Source of the DNA: CAVUAF01 sp963739375
GTDB taxonomy: Bacteria > Acidobacteriota > Terriglobia > Terriglobales > Acidobacteriaceae
Reading direction: 5' to 3'
NCBI GenBank assembly: GCA_963739375.1
Contig: CAVUAF010000023.1
Coordinates: 119,630 to 183,629 of the forward strand
DNA: 64,000 nucleotides
The stretch's first letter is position 1. Each line of letters starts with the position of its first letter. Positions 16,964 through 24,991 of this stretch are shown one piece after another. The position numbers and the translations under genes are program-made. The notes below the pieces were generated by a model that was not told the origin of the DNA, ran no database searches, and saw only the letters and a program-made list of their open reading frames with translations.

Positions 16964-17068
16964 GGGAGCCTCCTCGCGAGCAATAGGATGCCGCGCACTA
17001 TACACCTCCCGTGCCGCGCGGGAACCGGGGTTTTCAGGGGGTGCGGGCCGGGTAGGCAGGTGGGGAGG

Positions 17069-18979
17069 CTATTCCTTGCGCAAGCGCGTGGCCACCATCT
17101 CCGCCACGTCACGGATCGTGATGTCATCGCGCTGCGCATGGCTGGCCGCGTCCTGCAGCATGATGGGGCAGTACGGGCAGGCCACCACGATGGTGGACGC
17201 CTTGGTTTCCGCCAGTTGCGCGAAGCGCCGCTGGTTCACGCGTTCTCGCGCCGGCTCGCGCCGGTCATCGGTGATGAAAAGCTGCCCCCCTCCGGCCCCG
17301 CAGCAAAACGTGTTCTTCCCGTGCTGGCGCGTCTCCGTCAGCGTCACGTCGCAACCGCGCAGAATCTCCCGTGGCGCCTGCGTCACGCCGCGCTGCCGCG
17401 CCAGGTAACACGGATCGTGATACGTGGCCGCCTCCGCCGCCGGCGCCAGCGGCAGTTTCGGCAGCAGCTCCGCAATCAGTTCGGTGTGGTGCACCACCCG
17501 GATGCCCAGCGCCGCGTACGACCCCATCTGCCGGTAGTCCTGGTCGAGCGTCGTCGTGCAGTGCGGACAGCACGACACGATGTTCTTGGCCCCGCTCGCC
17601 TGCAGCGTTGCCGTCAGCTGCTCCGCCAGTTGCAGGTAGAGGTATTCGTTCCCGCCGCGCCGCGCCGGCTCACCGCAGCACGACTCGCGCGCCAGCACGC
17701 CCCAGGAAACGCCCGCCGCCTCCAGAATCTGCTTCATGGCCAGCGCCACCTTCTGCCCGTGCGCATCGAAGCTCAGGCCGCATCCCAGCCAGAACAGCCA
17801 CGTCTGCGTGCCGTCGAAAACGGGAAACTGTTTCCCCTCCACGAATTTCTGCCGCGTGTCCTGCCCGATTCCCCACGGGTTGTGCGGCGCGCGCTCCATG
17901 GTCGTGAACAGCTGCACCACCTTGTCGTTGGCCACCCGCCCTTCGCTCACCAGCCCGCGCCGCAGGTCGAGGATTTTTCTTCCCACGTGCTCGATCCCCA
18001 CCGGGCACACCTGCTCGCAGGCGCCGCACGACAGGCACTGGAACAAATCATCTTCTGCGATCCACGCCGCGCCCGCGCTCTTCTCCTCCGCGCTTCCGGC
18101 AATGCGCTCGCCGCCGCGCAGCAGTCCGCGTTGCAGGTCGAGGATGATCTCCTTGGGGCTGAGCGTTCCGCCGGTGAGGTTGGCCGGACAGAAGTCGGTG
18201 CACCGCCCGCACTCTACGCAGGTGTTGACGTCCAGCACGTCTTTCCAGCCCAGGTCGCGGAAGTTCACCATCCCCAGGTCGGCGTCGTCGTTCTCCCGCA
18301 GCGCGCGCGTCGCGCTGGTGGTGTCGGAACGGAAAAAGACGGTAAACGGAGACAGCACCAGGTGCAGGTGCTTCGACTGCGGAATCACCACCAGCAACCC
18401 AAAGAACGCCAGCGTGTGCGCCCACCAGTTGATTTTCCAGGCCGCGCTGCCCGCCGCGAGCATCCGCCACCCCAGCAGATAGGTCACCATCAGCGCCGCA
18501 ATCAGCGCCGCCACGATCCCTGAGGTCGCCGACAGCGTTCCCAGCGCCTTGGGCCGCAGCACGAACCGCCGGAACGCGAGCCCCACGATGGCCGCCAGCA
18601 CCGCCACCGCCCACATCGCCACAAAGGCCCCGTACCAGCTCGGCTCACCGCGGGCGTGTTCCAGCCCGCGCAGGCCCAGCCACATGTGCTCCATGCTGAC
18701 CCAGCCAAACGCCAGGAAACCCCACAGCACCACCGCGTGCAGAATCCCTGCAATGGGCCGGTCGCGCACCACCCGCCACTGCAGCAGGACTTCCACGAAC
18801 ACCCGCCACAGCCGTTGGCCCAGCGGACCCGGCGGCAGCGCCCACGGCTTGGGGAACAGCGAGAACAGCCGCCGATTTACCGTTCTGAAAAACAGCCACA
18901 CGCTCGTCCCCGCCACCAGCAGAAACGCCGCCTGCGGGGCGTAGGACGAAAGGACTCCGAGCTGCCAAGGAAGGGCCAT
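17069..18979 (-). CDS. Membrane Fe-S oxidoreductase, EtfD-like
   Basis: A 636-aa protein. The N-terminal 250 residues form a NarI-like bundle of about six membrane helices. Next come two 4Fe-4S clusters, CVECGRCTDFCPAN and CLSCGACEQVCPVG. The C-terminal half has two CCG domains (SCCGEPARR with CCPHC; FCCGAGGG with CPYC). This architecture is that of the membrane ETF oxidoreductases (mycobacterial EtfD and relatives), which pass electrons from EtfBA to menaquinone. The etfBA genes lie 3 kb away, supporting that role. The ATG at 18979 is tentative; a TTG at 19021 would add 14 residues. Confidence 0.88.
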   Translation of the reverse strand: MALPWQLGVLSSYAPQAAFLLVAGTSVWLFFRTVNRRLFSLFPKPWALPPGPLGQRLWRVFVEVLLQWRVVRDRPIAGILHAVVLWGFLAFGWVSMEHMWLGLRGLEHARGEPSWYGAFVAMWAVAVLAAIVGLAFRRFVLRPKALGTLSATSGIVAALIAALMVTYLLGWRMLAAGSAAWKINWWAHTLAFFGLLVVIPQSKHLHLVLSPFTVFFRSDTTSATRALRENDDADLGMVNFRDLGWKDVLDVNTCVECGRCTDFCPANLTGGTLSPKEIILDLQRGLLRGGERIAGSAEEKSAGAAWIAEDDLFQCLSCGACEQVCPVGIEHVGRKILDLRRGLVSEGRVANDKVVQLFTTMERAPHNPWGIGQDTRQKFVEGKQFPVFDGTQTWLFWLGCGLSFDAHGQKVALAMKQILEAAGVSWGVLARESCCGEPARRGGNEYLYLQLAEQLTATLQASGAKNIVSCCPHCTTTLDQDYRQMGSYAALGIRVVHHTELIAELLPKLPLAPAAEAATYHDPCYLARQRGVTQAPREILRGCDVTLTETRQHGKNTFCCGAGGGQLFITDDRREPARERVNQRRFAQLAETKASTIVVACPYCPIMLQDAASHAQRDDITIRDVAEMVATRLRKE

Positions 18980-19021
18980 GTTTTTTAGCTTCGAGATGGT
19001 ATCAATTCCGGGGTGGTACAA

Positions 19022-19803
19022 GTAAGGTGAGTGCTTTTCGCGGCGTCTGAACCCCGCAGCGGGTCATCCTGCGCGCGCGAAGGATGCCGCCCCCCGAAGG
19101 CGGCGGCCCGCATTACGACGGCATGTGAGAGCCGGTTTCACGTTTCGAGGCGTATCGGCGCACGGCTTCAGCCGTGCCGTTACGCCGCGCCTTTCTTGAT
19201 GTGTCATCCTGAGCGAGCGCGAGCACCGCGCGCGCGAGTCGAAGGATCCCTATTGCACCCCTGCCGCCGCGCGCGCATACCCTGCCTCCGGGACAGGAAT
19301 CGTATCGGGGCACGGCTTCAGCCGTGCCGTTACGCCGTGCCTTTCTGATGTGTCATCCTGAGCGAGCGCGAGCACCGCGCGCGCGAGTCGAAGGATCCCT
19401 ATGGCACCCCTGCCGCCGCGTGCACGTACCCCTGCCGCTCGCGCAGGAAGTCTTCTCAACGACCACAATTTCAAACTAGAAACGCGTCCTCGTCCTGAGC
19501 GGCGGCCACGGAGCAGGTCCTTCGCTGCGCTCAGGACGGGGGCAGTTCTTTGTGGTGGAAGTGGGCTCGTTCCGAGAAAGCTCACGCGCCGCCGTTAGAA
19601 AGCCGAACCGCAGCGTCGTTCCGTGGAGCGAGTAGGGATCCTTCGACTCGGCCTCCGTCGCTCCCGCTCCTTCGGCCTCGCTCAGGATGACAATTTAGAA
19701 ACGACTCTTAACGGCACGGCTGAAGCCGTGCCCCGATTACATCGCCCACGTCACCGCCTCTCGTCACCCGCCGGTGCTATATTCCCGACCACAGGAGTTG
19801 TTT
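19022..19803. repeat. Repeat-rich gene-free island
   Basis: About 780 bp without a supportable gene. It contains two GTCATCCTGAGCG elements (19203-19252, 19352-19402), an inverted copy (19633-19691), three copies of the GGCACGGCTTCAGCCGTGCC palindrome (one inverted) and GAAAC-type short repeats. Bases 19151-19275 and 19301-19424 are a near-identical direct duplication offset by 149-150 bp. A further hairpin (CGTCCTGAGC with GCGCTCAGGACG) lies at about 19493-19541. Frames crossing it are low-complexity and not credible proteins. Confidence 0.85.
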
Positions 19804-20277
19804 ATGCCGTTTACCTCACGCGTTCCCTGGCGCGAAAAACTGAACAAGAGACAGGAATCGAAGGTCGTGAAGGTGCCGCCGAAGATGCAGGCGCGCTTCG
19901 GCACGGGCACCATGCTGATCCCGCGGCCGCTCGACGTGGACGCCCTCATCCGCCGCGCCCGCCGCGGCCAACTCATCACCCCAACCCAGATCCGCGAAGC
20001 CCTGGCCCGCGAGCACAAGGCCGACGTCACCTGCCCGCTCACCACCGGCATCTTCATCCGCATCGCGGCGGAAGCTGCGGCGGAGGAGGCGCGGCAGGGG
20101 GCGCTGCGCGTCACGCCCTACTGGCGCGTGGTCGCCGACGATGGCGCGCTCAACCCCAAGTTTCCCGGCGGCGTGGCGGCCCAGGCCGCCAAGCTGCGCG
20201 CCGAAGGCCATACCATCGTCCGCATCGGCAGGAAGCCGCGGGTCGCGGCAGTGGCGGGACACACGGCGAGAATCTGA
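19804..20277 (+). CDS. MGMT-like fold protein without the alkyl-acceptor cysteine motif
   Basis: A 157-aa protein. The N-terminus is VPWREKLNKRQESKVVKVPP. The middle (GQLITPTQIREALAREHKAD) looks like a winged-helix segment, and TPYWRVVADDGALNPKFPGG then QAAKLRAEGHTIV resembles the C-terminal half of O6-alkylguanine transferases and ATL proteins. The PCHR alkyl-acceptor site is replaced by PYWR, so alkyl transfer is not expected; a DNA-binding or sensing role is possible. The AGGAG site before the ATG is good. This family placement is by pattern only. Confidence 0.75.
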   Translation: MPFTSRVPWREKLNKRQESKVVKVPPKMQARFGTGTMLIPRPLDVDALIRRARRGQLITPTQIREALAREHKADVTCPLTTGIFIRIAAEAAAEEARQGALRVTPYWRVVADDGALNPKFPGGVAAQAAKLRAEGHTIVRIGRKPRVAAVAGHTARI

Positions 20278-20290
20278 CCGGCGCGAGGTT

Positions 20291-20343
20291 GTCATCCTGA
20301 GCGGAGCGGCGGCGGATGCCGCCGTGCAGGCGAAGGATCCTTG
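20291..20343. repeat. GTCATCCTGAGCG-type dispersed repeat
   Basis: Starts GTCATCCTGAGCGGAGCGG and ends GCGAAGGATCCTTG. The central region contains the hairpin GGCGGATGCCGCC. It lies between the MGMT-like gene and the outer-membrane protein gene on the same strand. Confidence 0.8.
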
Positions 20344-20440
20344 CCCCACGGGTTCCTCGTCAGCGGCGCGATCCTCGACCCGCGCCCGCTGCGGGCAATA
20401 TTTTGCAGACCTCGACCTGAAAACTCGCATCCAACCACCT

Positions 20441-21040
20441 ATGCCGAGATCCAGGAGTCTTGTGCGCACCGTTCGGGCCGTAGTGCTGGCCGCCATCCTT
20501 CTCTCCACTCTCACCGCGCAGGCACAGAAGCACGAGCTGGCGGGCACGCTGGGCGGCGACTTCGTCAACACCGGCAACTTCAGCGTCGATCCCTCGTTCG
20601 CGCTGGAGCTCAGTTACGCGCACCGGCTCTTCCACGCTCCCCGCGTCGGGCTTTACGGCGAGCTGCCGCTGGCGGGCTCCTTCAACCATGGGGTGGGAAT
20701 CGCCTGCATTACGCTGGTGGGGGCCTCGTGTCCGCGGGGCTTCTCGTCGTTCTTCCTCACCCCCGGACTGAAGCTGAAGGTCGCCGCCGGCGGGATGGCG
20801 CCTTACCTCGTGCTCGGCGCCGGGCTGGGCCACTTTCACCAGTCCACCACCACCGGCTCCACCAGCGCCAACACCGGCACCGTGGACTTCGGCGGCGGGG
20901 TTGACTTCAACGTCCTCCCGGTCATCGGCTTCCGCGCCGAGGTGCGCGACTTCTACTCCGGCCTGGCCAGGTTCGGGCTCACCGCCACTGGCCGCCAGCA
21001 CAACGTCTTCCTCACCGGCGGCTTCGTGCTGCGGTTCTAG
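20441..21040 (+). CDS. Outer-membrane beta-barrel protein
   Basis: A 199-aa exported protein. A signal peptide (RTVRAVVLAAILLSTLTAQAQ) is followed by alternating-hydrophobicity strands such as FALELSYAHRLF, RVGLYGELPLAGSF and GFRAEVRDFYSG. It ends VFLTGGFVLRF, with the terminal Phe expected for BAM-dependent insertion. It is probably an eight-stranded porin-like or OmpA-type barrel without a periplasmic domain. No ligand can be inferred. Confidence 0.85.
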   Translation: MPRSRSLVRTVRAVVLAAILLSTLTAQAQKHELAGTLGGDFVNTGNFSVDPSFALELSYAHRLFHAPRVGLYGELPLAGSFNHGVGIACITLVGASCPRGFSSFFLTPGLKLKVAAGGMAPYLVLGAGLGHFHQSTTTGSTSANTGTVDFGGGVDFNVLPVIGFRAEVRDFYSGLARFGLTATGRQHNVFLTGGFVLRF

Positions 21041-21054
21041 CGGCCGACACTCGC

Positions 21055-22362
21055 CTAGCGCACCCGGTACGGCATCGTCGGGGTGGCTGAAAACGGGCCG
21101 TAGTCCTGCTGCAAGGCGATGACGGCGACACCGCTCAGGGAGCTGATCGCGAGCGTCCCGACAAAGTTGCCGGCCGGCAGATGCGCCGTAATGTTGGGGA
21201 GACGTGACGCGTCGGGCAGCGCAAAGGCAACCTGCCCGTAGGCCGCCACCAGGACGGTGTCGGTGCCCAGGATGGTGCCGCTGTTATCCACCAGCTTCAC
21301 CGTGACCGACGCCGTGCTGCTGCCGGGATTGCTGATGGCCATGCCCACCGTCTTCCCGGCCGCCGCGCCCTGCGGCTGCGGCTCCTGCTCGAAGGGCACG
21401 GTAAAGTCGGTCTGCAGCGCGGCGTCGTTGAACCCGACGCTGTTGATGATGTTGTACGCCGGCCCGCCGGAGCTGGGGTTGTATTCGTAGAACAGGTTGA
21501 CGCCGACGCGGTCCGGCGCCCCAACCACCGCCCACAGCACCTGCAGCGGTCCAAACGTGCTGTTGGGAAAGACCGTGGCGGTGTCGATCCGCACCGTCCC
21601 GCCGCTCGCCACCGGTCCCCAGTTCTGGGTGGTGACCAGCTGCCCTCCCTGGCTGATGAAGTTCACCACCCCGCTGGCGCTGCCGAGGGAGAAATTCACC
21701 AGCGTGATCTTGGTGCGGTATCCGCCGCCGTACGGCACGTGCGGCAGATAGACCAGCGTCGGGTTGGTCGGGATGGGCGGCTGCGCAATGTTGGCCCCCG
21801 GAATCTTGGCCGCGGTGAAACCGGTCACGCCGCTCTCCCGGACAAACAGGACCAGGCACGACGACGCGGTGGCGCAGGCGCCGCCTGGGAACGTCGGCAC
21901 GCGCACCGTGAGGCTGCCCGGCCCGCCGCTCGCCGTCAGCCCCAGCCCATCCAGGGCCCCAGCGCTCAGATTGTTGCAGAGCGGGACCGTGTTGCCGGCA
22001 TTGCATTGCATGATGCCGACGGTTGCGCCCGGCGTGAAGGTGAAATTCGGCAGGTTGTTGAAGGTGATCGTCGAATTGTTGGCGCCGTTCGGGATCTGGT
22101 ACAGGAACAGGTAGTTGTTCGACGTGCACGTCCCGCCGCTGATGTCCTGGCCGGGACAGATCACTTCCCCCGGTACCGGCGTGGTGCCGGTGGTCACAGT
22201 GGTGCTCGGGATCAAGTTCCACGATGACGCGTTCGCGGTGACGCCCCAGGAGTTCGTTGGGCTGGCGTTGCCACTGTTCAGCGCGGTTTGCGCGCCGGCG
22301 GCGCCGGCGAGTGCGACCAGCAAACCAGCAGAGATTCCCCACCGCACACACTTCCCCCACAT
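21055..22362 (-). CDS. Secreted protein, Ala/Gly/Thr-rich, hypothetical
   Basis: A 435-aa exported protein with a signal peptide (GISAGLLVALAGAAGAQ). The mature part is rich in Thr, Ser, Gly and Asn and looks all-beta, with repeated Ig-like patterns (KITLVNFSLGSASGVVNFI; GMAISNPGSSTASVTVKLVD). Four cysteines occur in the first half. No enzyme motif is seen. Such secreted beta-sandwich proteins are common in acidobacteria. It is the first of four same-strand genes with the FHA and ABC genes, though separated from them by 78 bp. Confidence 0.8.
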   Translation of the reverse strand: MWGKCVRWGISAGLLVALAGAAGAQTALNSGNASPTNSWGVTANASSWNLIPSTTVTTGTTPVPGEVICPGQDISGGTCTSNNYLFLYQIPNGANNSTITFNNLPNFTFTPGATVGIMQCNAGNTVPLCNNLSAGALDGLGLTASGGPGSLTVRVPTFPGGACATASSCLVLFVRESGVTGFTAAKIPGANIAQPPIPTNPTLVYLPHVPYGGGYRTKITLVNFSLGSASGVVNFISQGGQLVTTQNWGPVASGGTVRIDTATVFPNSTFGPLQVLWAVVGAPDRVGVNLFYEYNPSSGGPAYNIINSVGFNDAALQTDFTVPFEQEPQPQGAAAGKTVGMAISNPGSSTASVTVKLVDNSGTILGTDTVLVAAYGQVAFALPDASRLPNITAHLPAGNFVGTLAISSLSGVAVIALQQDYGPFSATPTMPYRVR

Positions 22363-22440
22363 ATTCCCCTCCCCACCTATGCCGGCTATTCTCCCCTACC
22401 GCCGGCCTTCCTGCAATAGACGCGTGGTAATCGGCCCCGA

Positions 22441-23841
22441 TTACCGCTGCCCCGCGTCGCTCGGGGGCGCGGGCAGCTTGAGCAGCTTGGCGAAACCGGC
22501 GAGCGGGAGTCCCTGGTTTTCGCTCTGCACCATCCCGATCACGCCTTCCGGCGCGATGAGCGGCGAACCCAGGGCGCTGGAATCCACCGGCGATTGCAGC
22601 CGCAAGCGGTCGCCGTCACGCTGCACGGCGACGAATACCAGGTCGGGGTGCGCCGTCTTGGCCGCCGCCCCCTCCGGAAAGCGGAACACCGCCACCGACG
22701 CCCACTCATTCGTCTGCGCCGCCGGCTCCAGCTTGGGCGCCAGCGGCTGCGCGGCCGGATCGCTGACTTCCACCACCGCCACGTTCGCCGCGCTCTCGCG
22801 CCGATGCACCGAGACCTTCGTCGGCCGGCCCTTGGTAACCGGGACAAACACCGCTTCCTCGTCATCCTCGGGTGTGGCCGCGGGACGCAACTGCTTCGCG
22901 CTCAGCTTCCAGGGCGGCACCGCGGCCTCCGCTGCGGTCCCCGGCGCGGGCTCGCCGGGGTGGAGGGTCGCGTCTTCCGGCCAGATCCACAGGTCGAAGT
23001 CGCGGACCTTGTAGCCCTCCTGCTTCATGCTGGCGGTGATTTCCGGGTCGAACTTCCACGGCGCCAGCGCTTCCTTGGGCACCACGACGCTGGTGCCGAT
23101 GCGCAGGCCGGCGGCGGTGAACTCCTGCGCCACCTCCCCGGCTTTGTTGCGCAGCGTGTAGCGCGCCTGCACCAGCACCACTGCGGGCGCATACTGCTCC
23201 CACAACTCGCGCCGCCACTCGGAGAACATGCGCGCCCCGCTCTCCACCCCGACCTGCACCCGCTGCAAGGTGGCATCGGCCCCGCGTACCACCATCACCG
23301 CGGCGCGATGCCCGAAGCTTCCCCCCGGCACCCTCACCGGCACGTCCTGCTGGAAGGCCACGGGGACGCGCGCGCGGCTCCCCACCACCAGCCGTGCCAG
23401 CCCGCCGACGCTCACTTCCACCAGCGCGGTGCCGGCGACGTGCGCGCGTTCGTCTTCCAGCATCTTGGCCAGCGGCTGTAACGACTCCAGGTCGCGGTAA
23501 TACACGTTGAGCATGAGCGGCCTGGGCAGGGAGAGGGGTTTGTCCTTCTTCAGCGCCAGCTCGTCCTTGAAGGGCGCGACGTAGAGCGGCAGCCCGTTGG
23601 CGCGCAGTCCGGCAAAGGCGATGCTGCGGATGGTGAGGTCTTTCTTGGCGGTGAGATGGAGCGCCACGTTGAGCTGCACCCGGTCGCTGCTGACGTCGCC
23701 GACGGTCACCTCGTCCAACTCGACCGCCACCGGCGCCACTACCTCTTCGGCTTCCGGATGCTGGGGCGCGGCCTGGCGCGCTGCCGCCATGCCGGCTACC
23801 AGCGCCAGCGCGACCACGGCGGCCTGCAGCCTGTGCAGCAT
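22441..23841 (-). CDS. Secreted protein with degenerate trypsin-like C-terminus
   Basis: A 466-aa exported protein with a signal peptide (LQAAVVALALVAGMAAA). The N-terminal domain (VELDEVTVGDVSSDRVQLNV, then LTIRSIAFAGLRANGLPLYV) resembles LEA/WHy-type beta-sandwiches. The C-terminal 130 residues have a trypsin-like rhythm, with DSSALGSPLIAPEGVIGMVQ where active enzymes have G-N/D-S-G-G-P-L. The catalytic context is altered, so it is probably not a protease. It ends 4 bp before the FHA gene stop region and is likely co-transcribed with it. Family names are inference. Confidence 0.7.
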   Translation of the reverse strand: MLHRLQAAVVALALVAGMAAARQAAPQHPEAEEVVAPVAVELDEVTVGDVSSDRVQLNVALHLTAKKDLTIRSIAFAGLRANGLPLYVAPFKDELALKKDKPLSLPRPLMLNVYYRDLESLQPLAKMLEDERAHVAGTALVEVSVGGLARLVVGSRARVPVAFQQDVPVRVPGGSFGHRAAVMVVRGADATLQRVQVGVESGARMFSEWRRELWEQYAPAVVLVQARYTLRNKAGEVAQEFTAAGLRIGTSVVVPKEALAPWKFDPEITASMKQEGYKVRDFDLWIWPEDATLHPGEPAPGTAAEAAVPPWKLSAKQLRPAATPEDDEEAVFVPVTKGRPTKVSVHRRESAANVAVVEVSDPAAQPLAPKLEPAAQTNEWASVAVFRFPEGAAAKTAHPDLVFVAVQRDGDRLRLQSPVDSSALGSPLIAPEGVIGMVQSENQGLPLAGFAKLLKLPAPPSDAGQR

Positions 23842-23845
23842 ATGA

Positions 23846-24991
23846 CTAGCGCGGGATCACGCCCTGGCGCTTCGCCTCTTCCATCTTGCGGTTGAGGTAT
23901 TTGTCCATCATGGCGGGCAGCTCGCGGTCGATGCGCTGCACGAAGTGGTCTTCCGCCTGCTTCATGCGCCCGTCCGCGCCGTTGATCTGCACCTGCACCG
24001 CGTCCACGCGCTGCTCGAACTTGTTGAGGCGCGCGTTCAGCTGCGGCATCAACTGCCCGACCGCGTCGTGCGCCTCCGCCTTCAGTTCCAGCACCGCGGT
24101 CTTGTTCTGCTGGATTAGCTGGTTCTGGACGAAGGTGACCCCAAGGAGCAGCACCACGGCAATCAGGTTGGCGGCCAGCAGGTTGCGAACAGCATTCAGT
24201 TTTTGCTCAATCATCGCTTCTTCCTCGGGAGACAATCCAGTTTCGGTGACTTCGGCCTCGGGAGCCGCGGCGGCCGGTGCTTCGCCCTCCGGCGCCTCCG
24301 CCCGCCCCACTCCCACACCCACTCCGCCCGCGCGGCGCTGCACCGGCACCTGCGCTGTGGCGGCCTCGGCCACCCGCTGCCGCTCGGCGGCCTCCGCCCC
24401 TGGGGTCGGCGGCCGCCCGATCATCGTCGGGGTATCCAGCGCTGACGCCGGCGCCTTCCCCACCATCGTCGCCGCCAGGTCCGGCTTGCCCAGCATCGTC
24501 GCCGCCATGTCGGGCTTGCCCAGCATGGTCGGGGCGCTGCCCGCCGCCACTTCCGTCATCCGCATGCTGGCGGCCGGGCGGGGCGGCGGTGCGGCCGGCG
24601 GCGCCGCCGGCTCGACCTCGGAGAGCGTCGGCACATCCTGCTGCGCCCGCGCCTTTCCTTGCAGCTCCCGCATCTGGTCGCGCATGCTCTTTACCGGCTC
24701 AATCCACTCGAAGCGCAGCTCCGGCCCCCCGGGGCCCAGCTTGAGCACGTCGCCGGTACTGATTCTTCCCTGCTGTACCCGCTGCCCGTTCAGCTGCACC
24801 CCCACCGGGGTGGTGCAGGCGAACGTGACTTCATGCCCTTCCAGGCGCAGCACGACGTGGTCGCGCGCCACGCTGGGAAACTCTTCCGCCTTCAGCGAGA
24901 CGTCGCTGCTGGAGTCCGTACCCACGCGGATGCGCGGCTGGTTGAACGTCCAGTGGTTGCGTGCGCCGACGAGTTCGACCTTGAGCGGCAT
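23846..24991 (-). CDS. FHA-domain membrane protein
   Basis: A 381-aa protein. Residues 1-100 form an FHA phosphothreonine-binding domain (IRVGTDSSSDVSLKAEEFPS, VARDHVVLRL, VQLNGQRV). Residues 120-250 are a low-complexity Pro/Ala linker holding four T-M-[LIV]-G motifs at Thr155, 165, 175 and 189. A single membrane helix lies at 271-290 (LLAANLIAVVLLLGVTFVQN), then a coiled coil to the C-terminus. Its ATG overlaps the stop of the FHA-ABC gene (TGATG), so the two are translationally coupled. The linker motifs could be phosphorylated ligands for FHA domains. Confidence 0.85.
   Translation of the reverse strand: MPLKVELVGARNHWTFNQPRIRVGTDSSSDVSLKAEEFPSVARDHVVLRLEGHEVTFACTTPVGVQLNGQRVQQGRISTGDVLKLGPGGPELRFEWIEPVKSMRDQMRELQGKARAQQDVPTLSEVEPAAPPAAPPPRPAASMRMTEVAAGSAPTMLGKPDMAATMLGKPDLAATMVGKAPASALDTPTMIGRPPTPGAEAAERQRVAEAATAQVPVQRRAGGVGVGVGRAEAPEGEAPAAAAPEAEVTETGLSPEEEAMIEQKLNAVRNLLAANLIAVVLLLGVTFVQNQLIQQNKTAVLELKAEAHDAVGQLMPQLNARLNKFEQRVDAVQVQINGADGRMKQAEDHFVQRIDRELPAMMDKYLNRKMEEAKRQGVIPR

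Noticed and set aside
22441..23841. Active trypsin-like protease
   Set aside because: The nucleophile loop reads SSALGSPL in place of GNSGGPL, and His/Asp partners were not identified.
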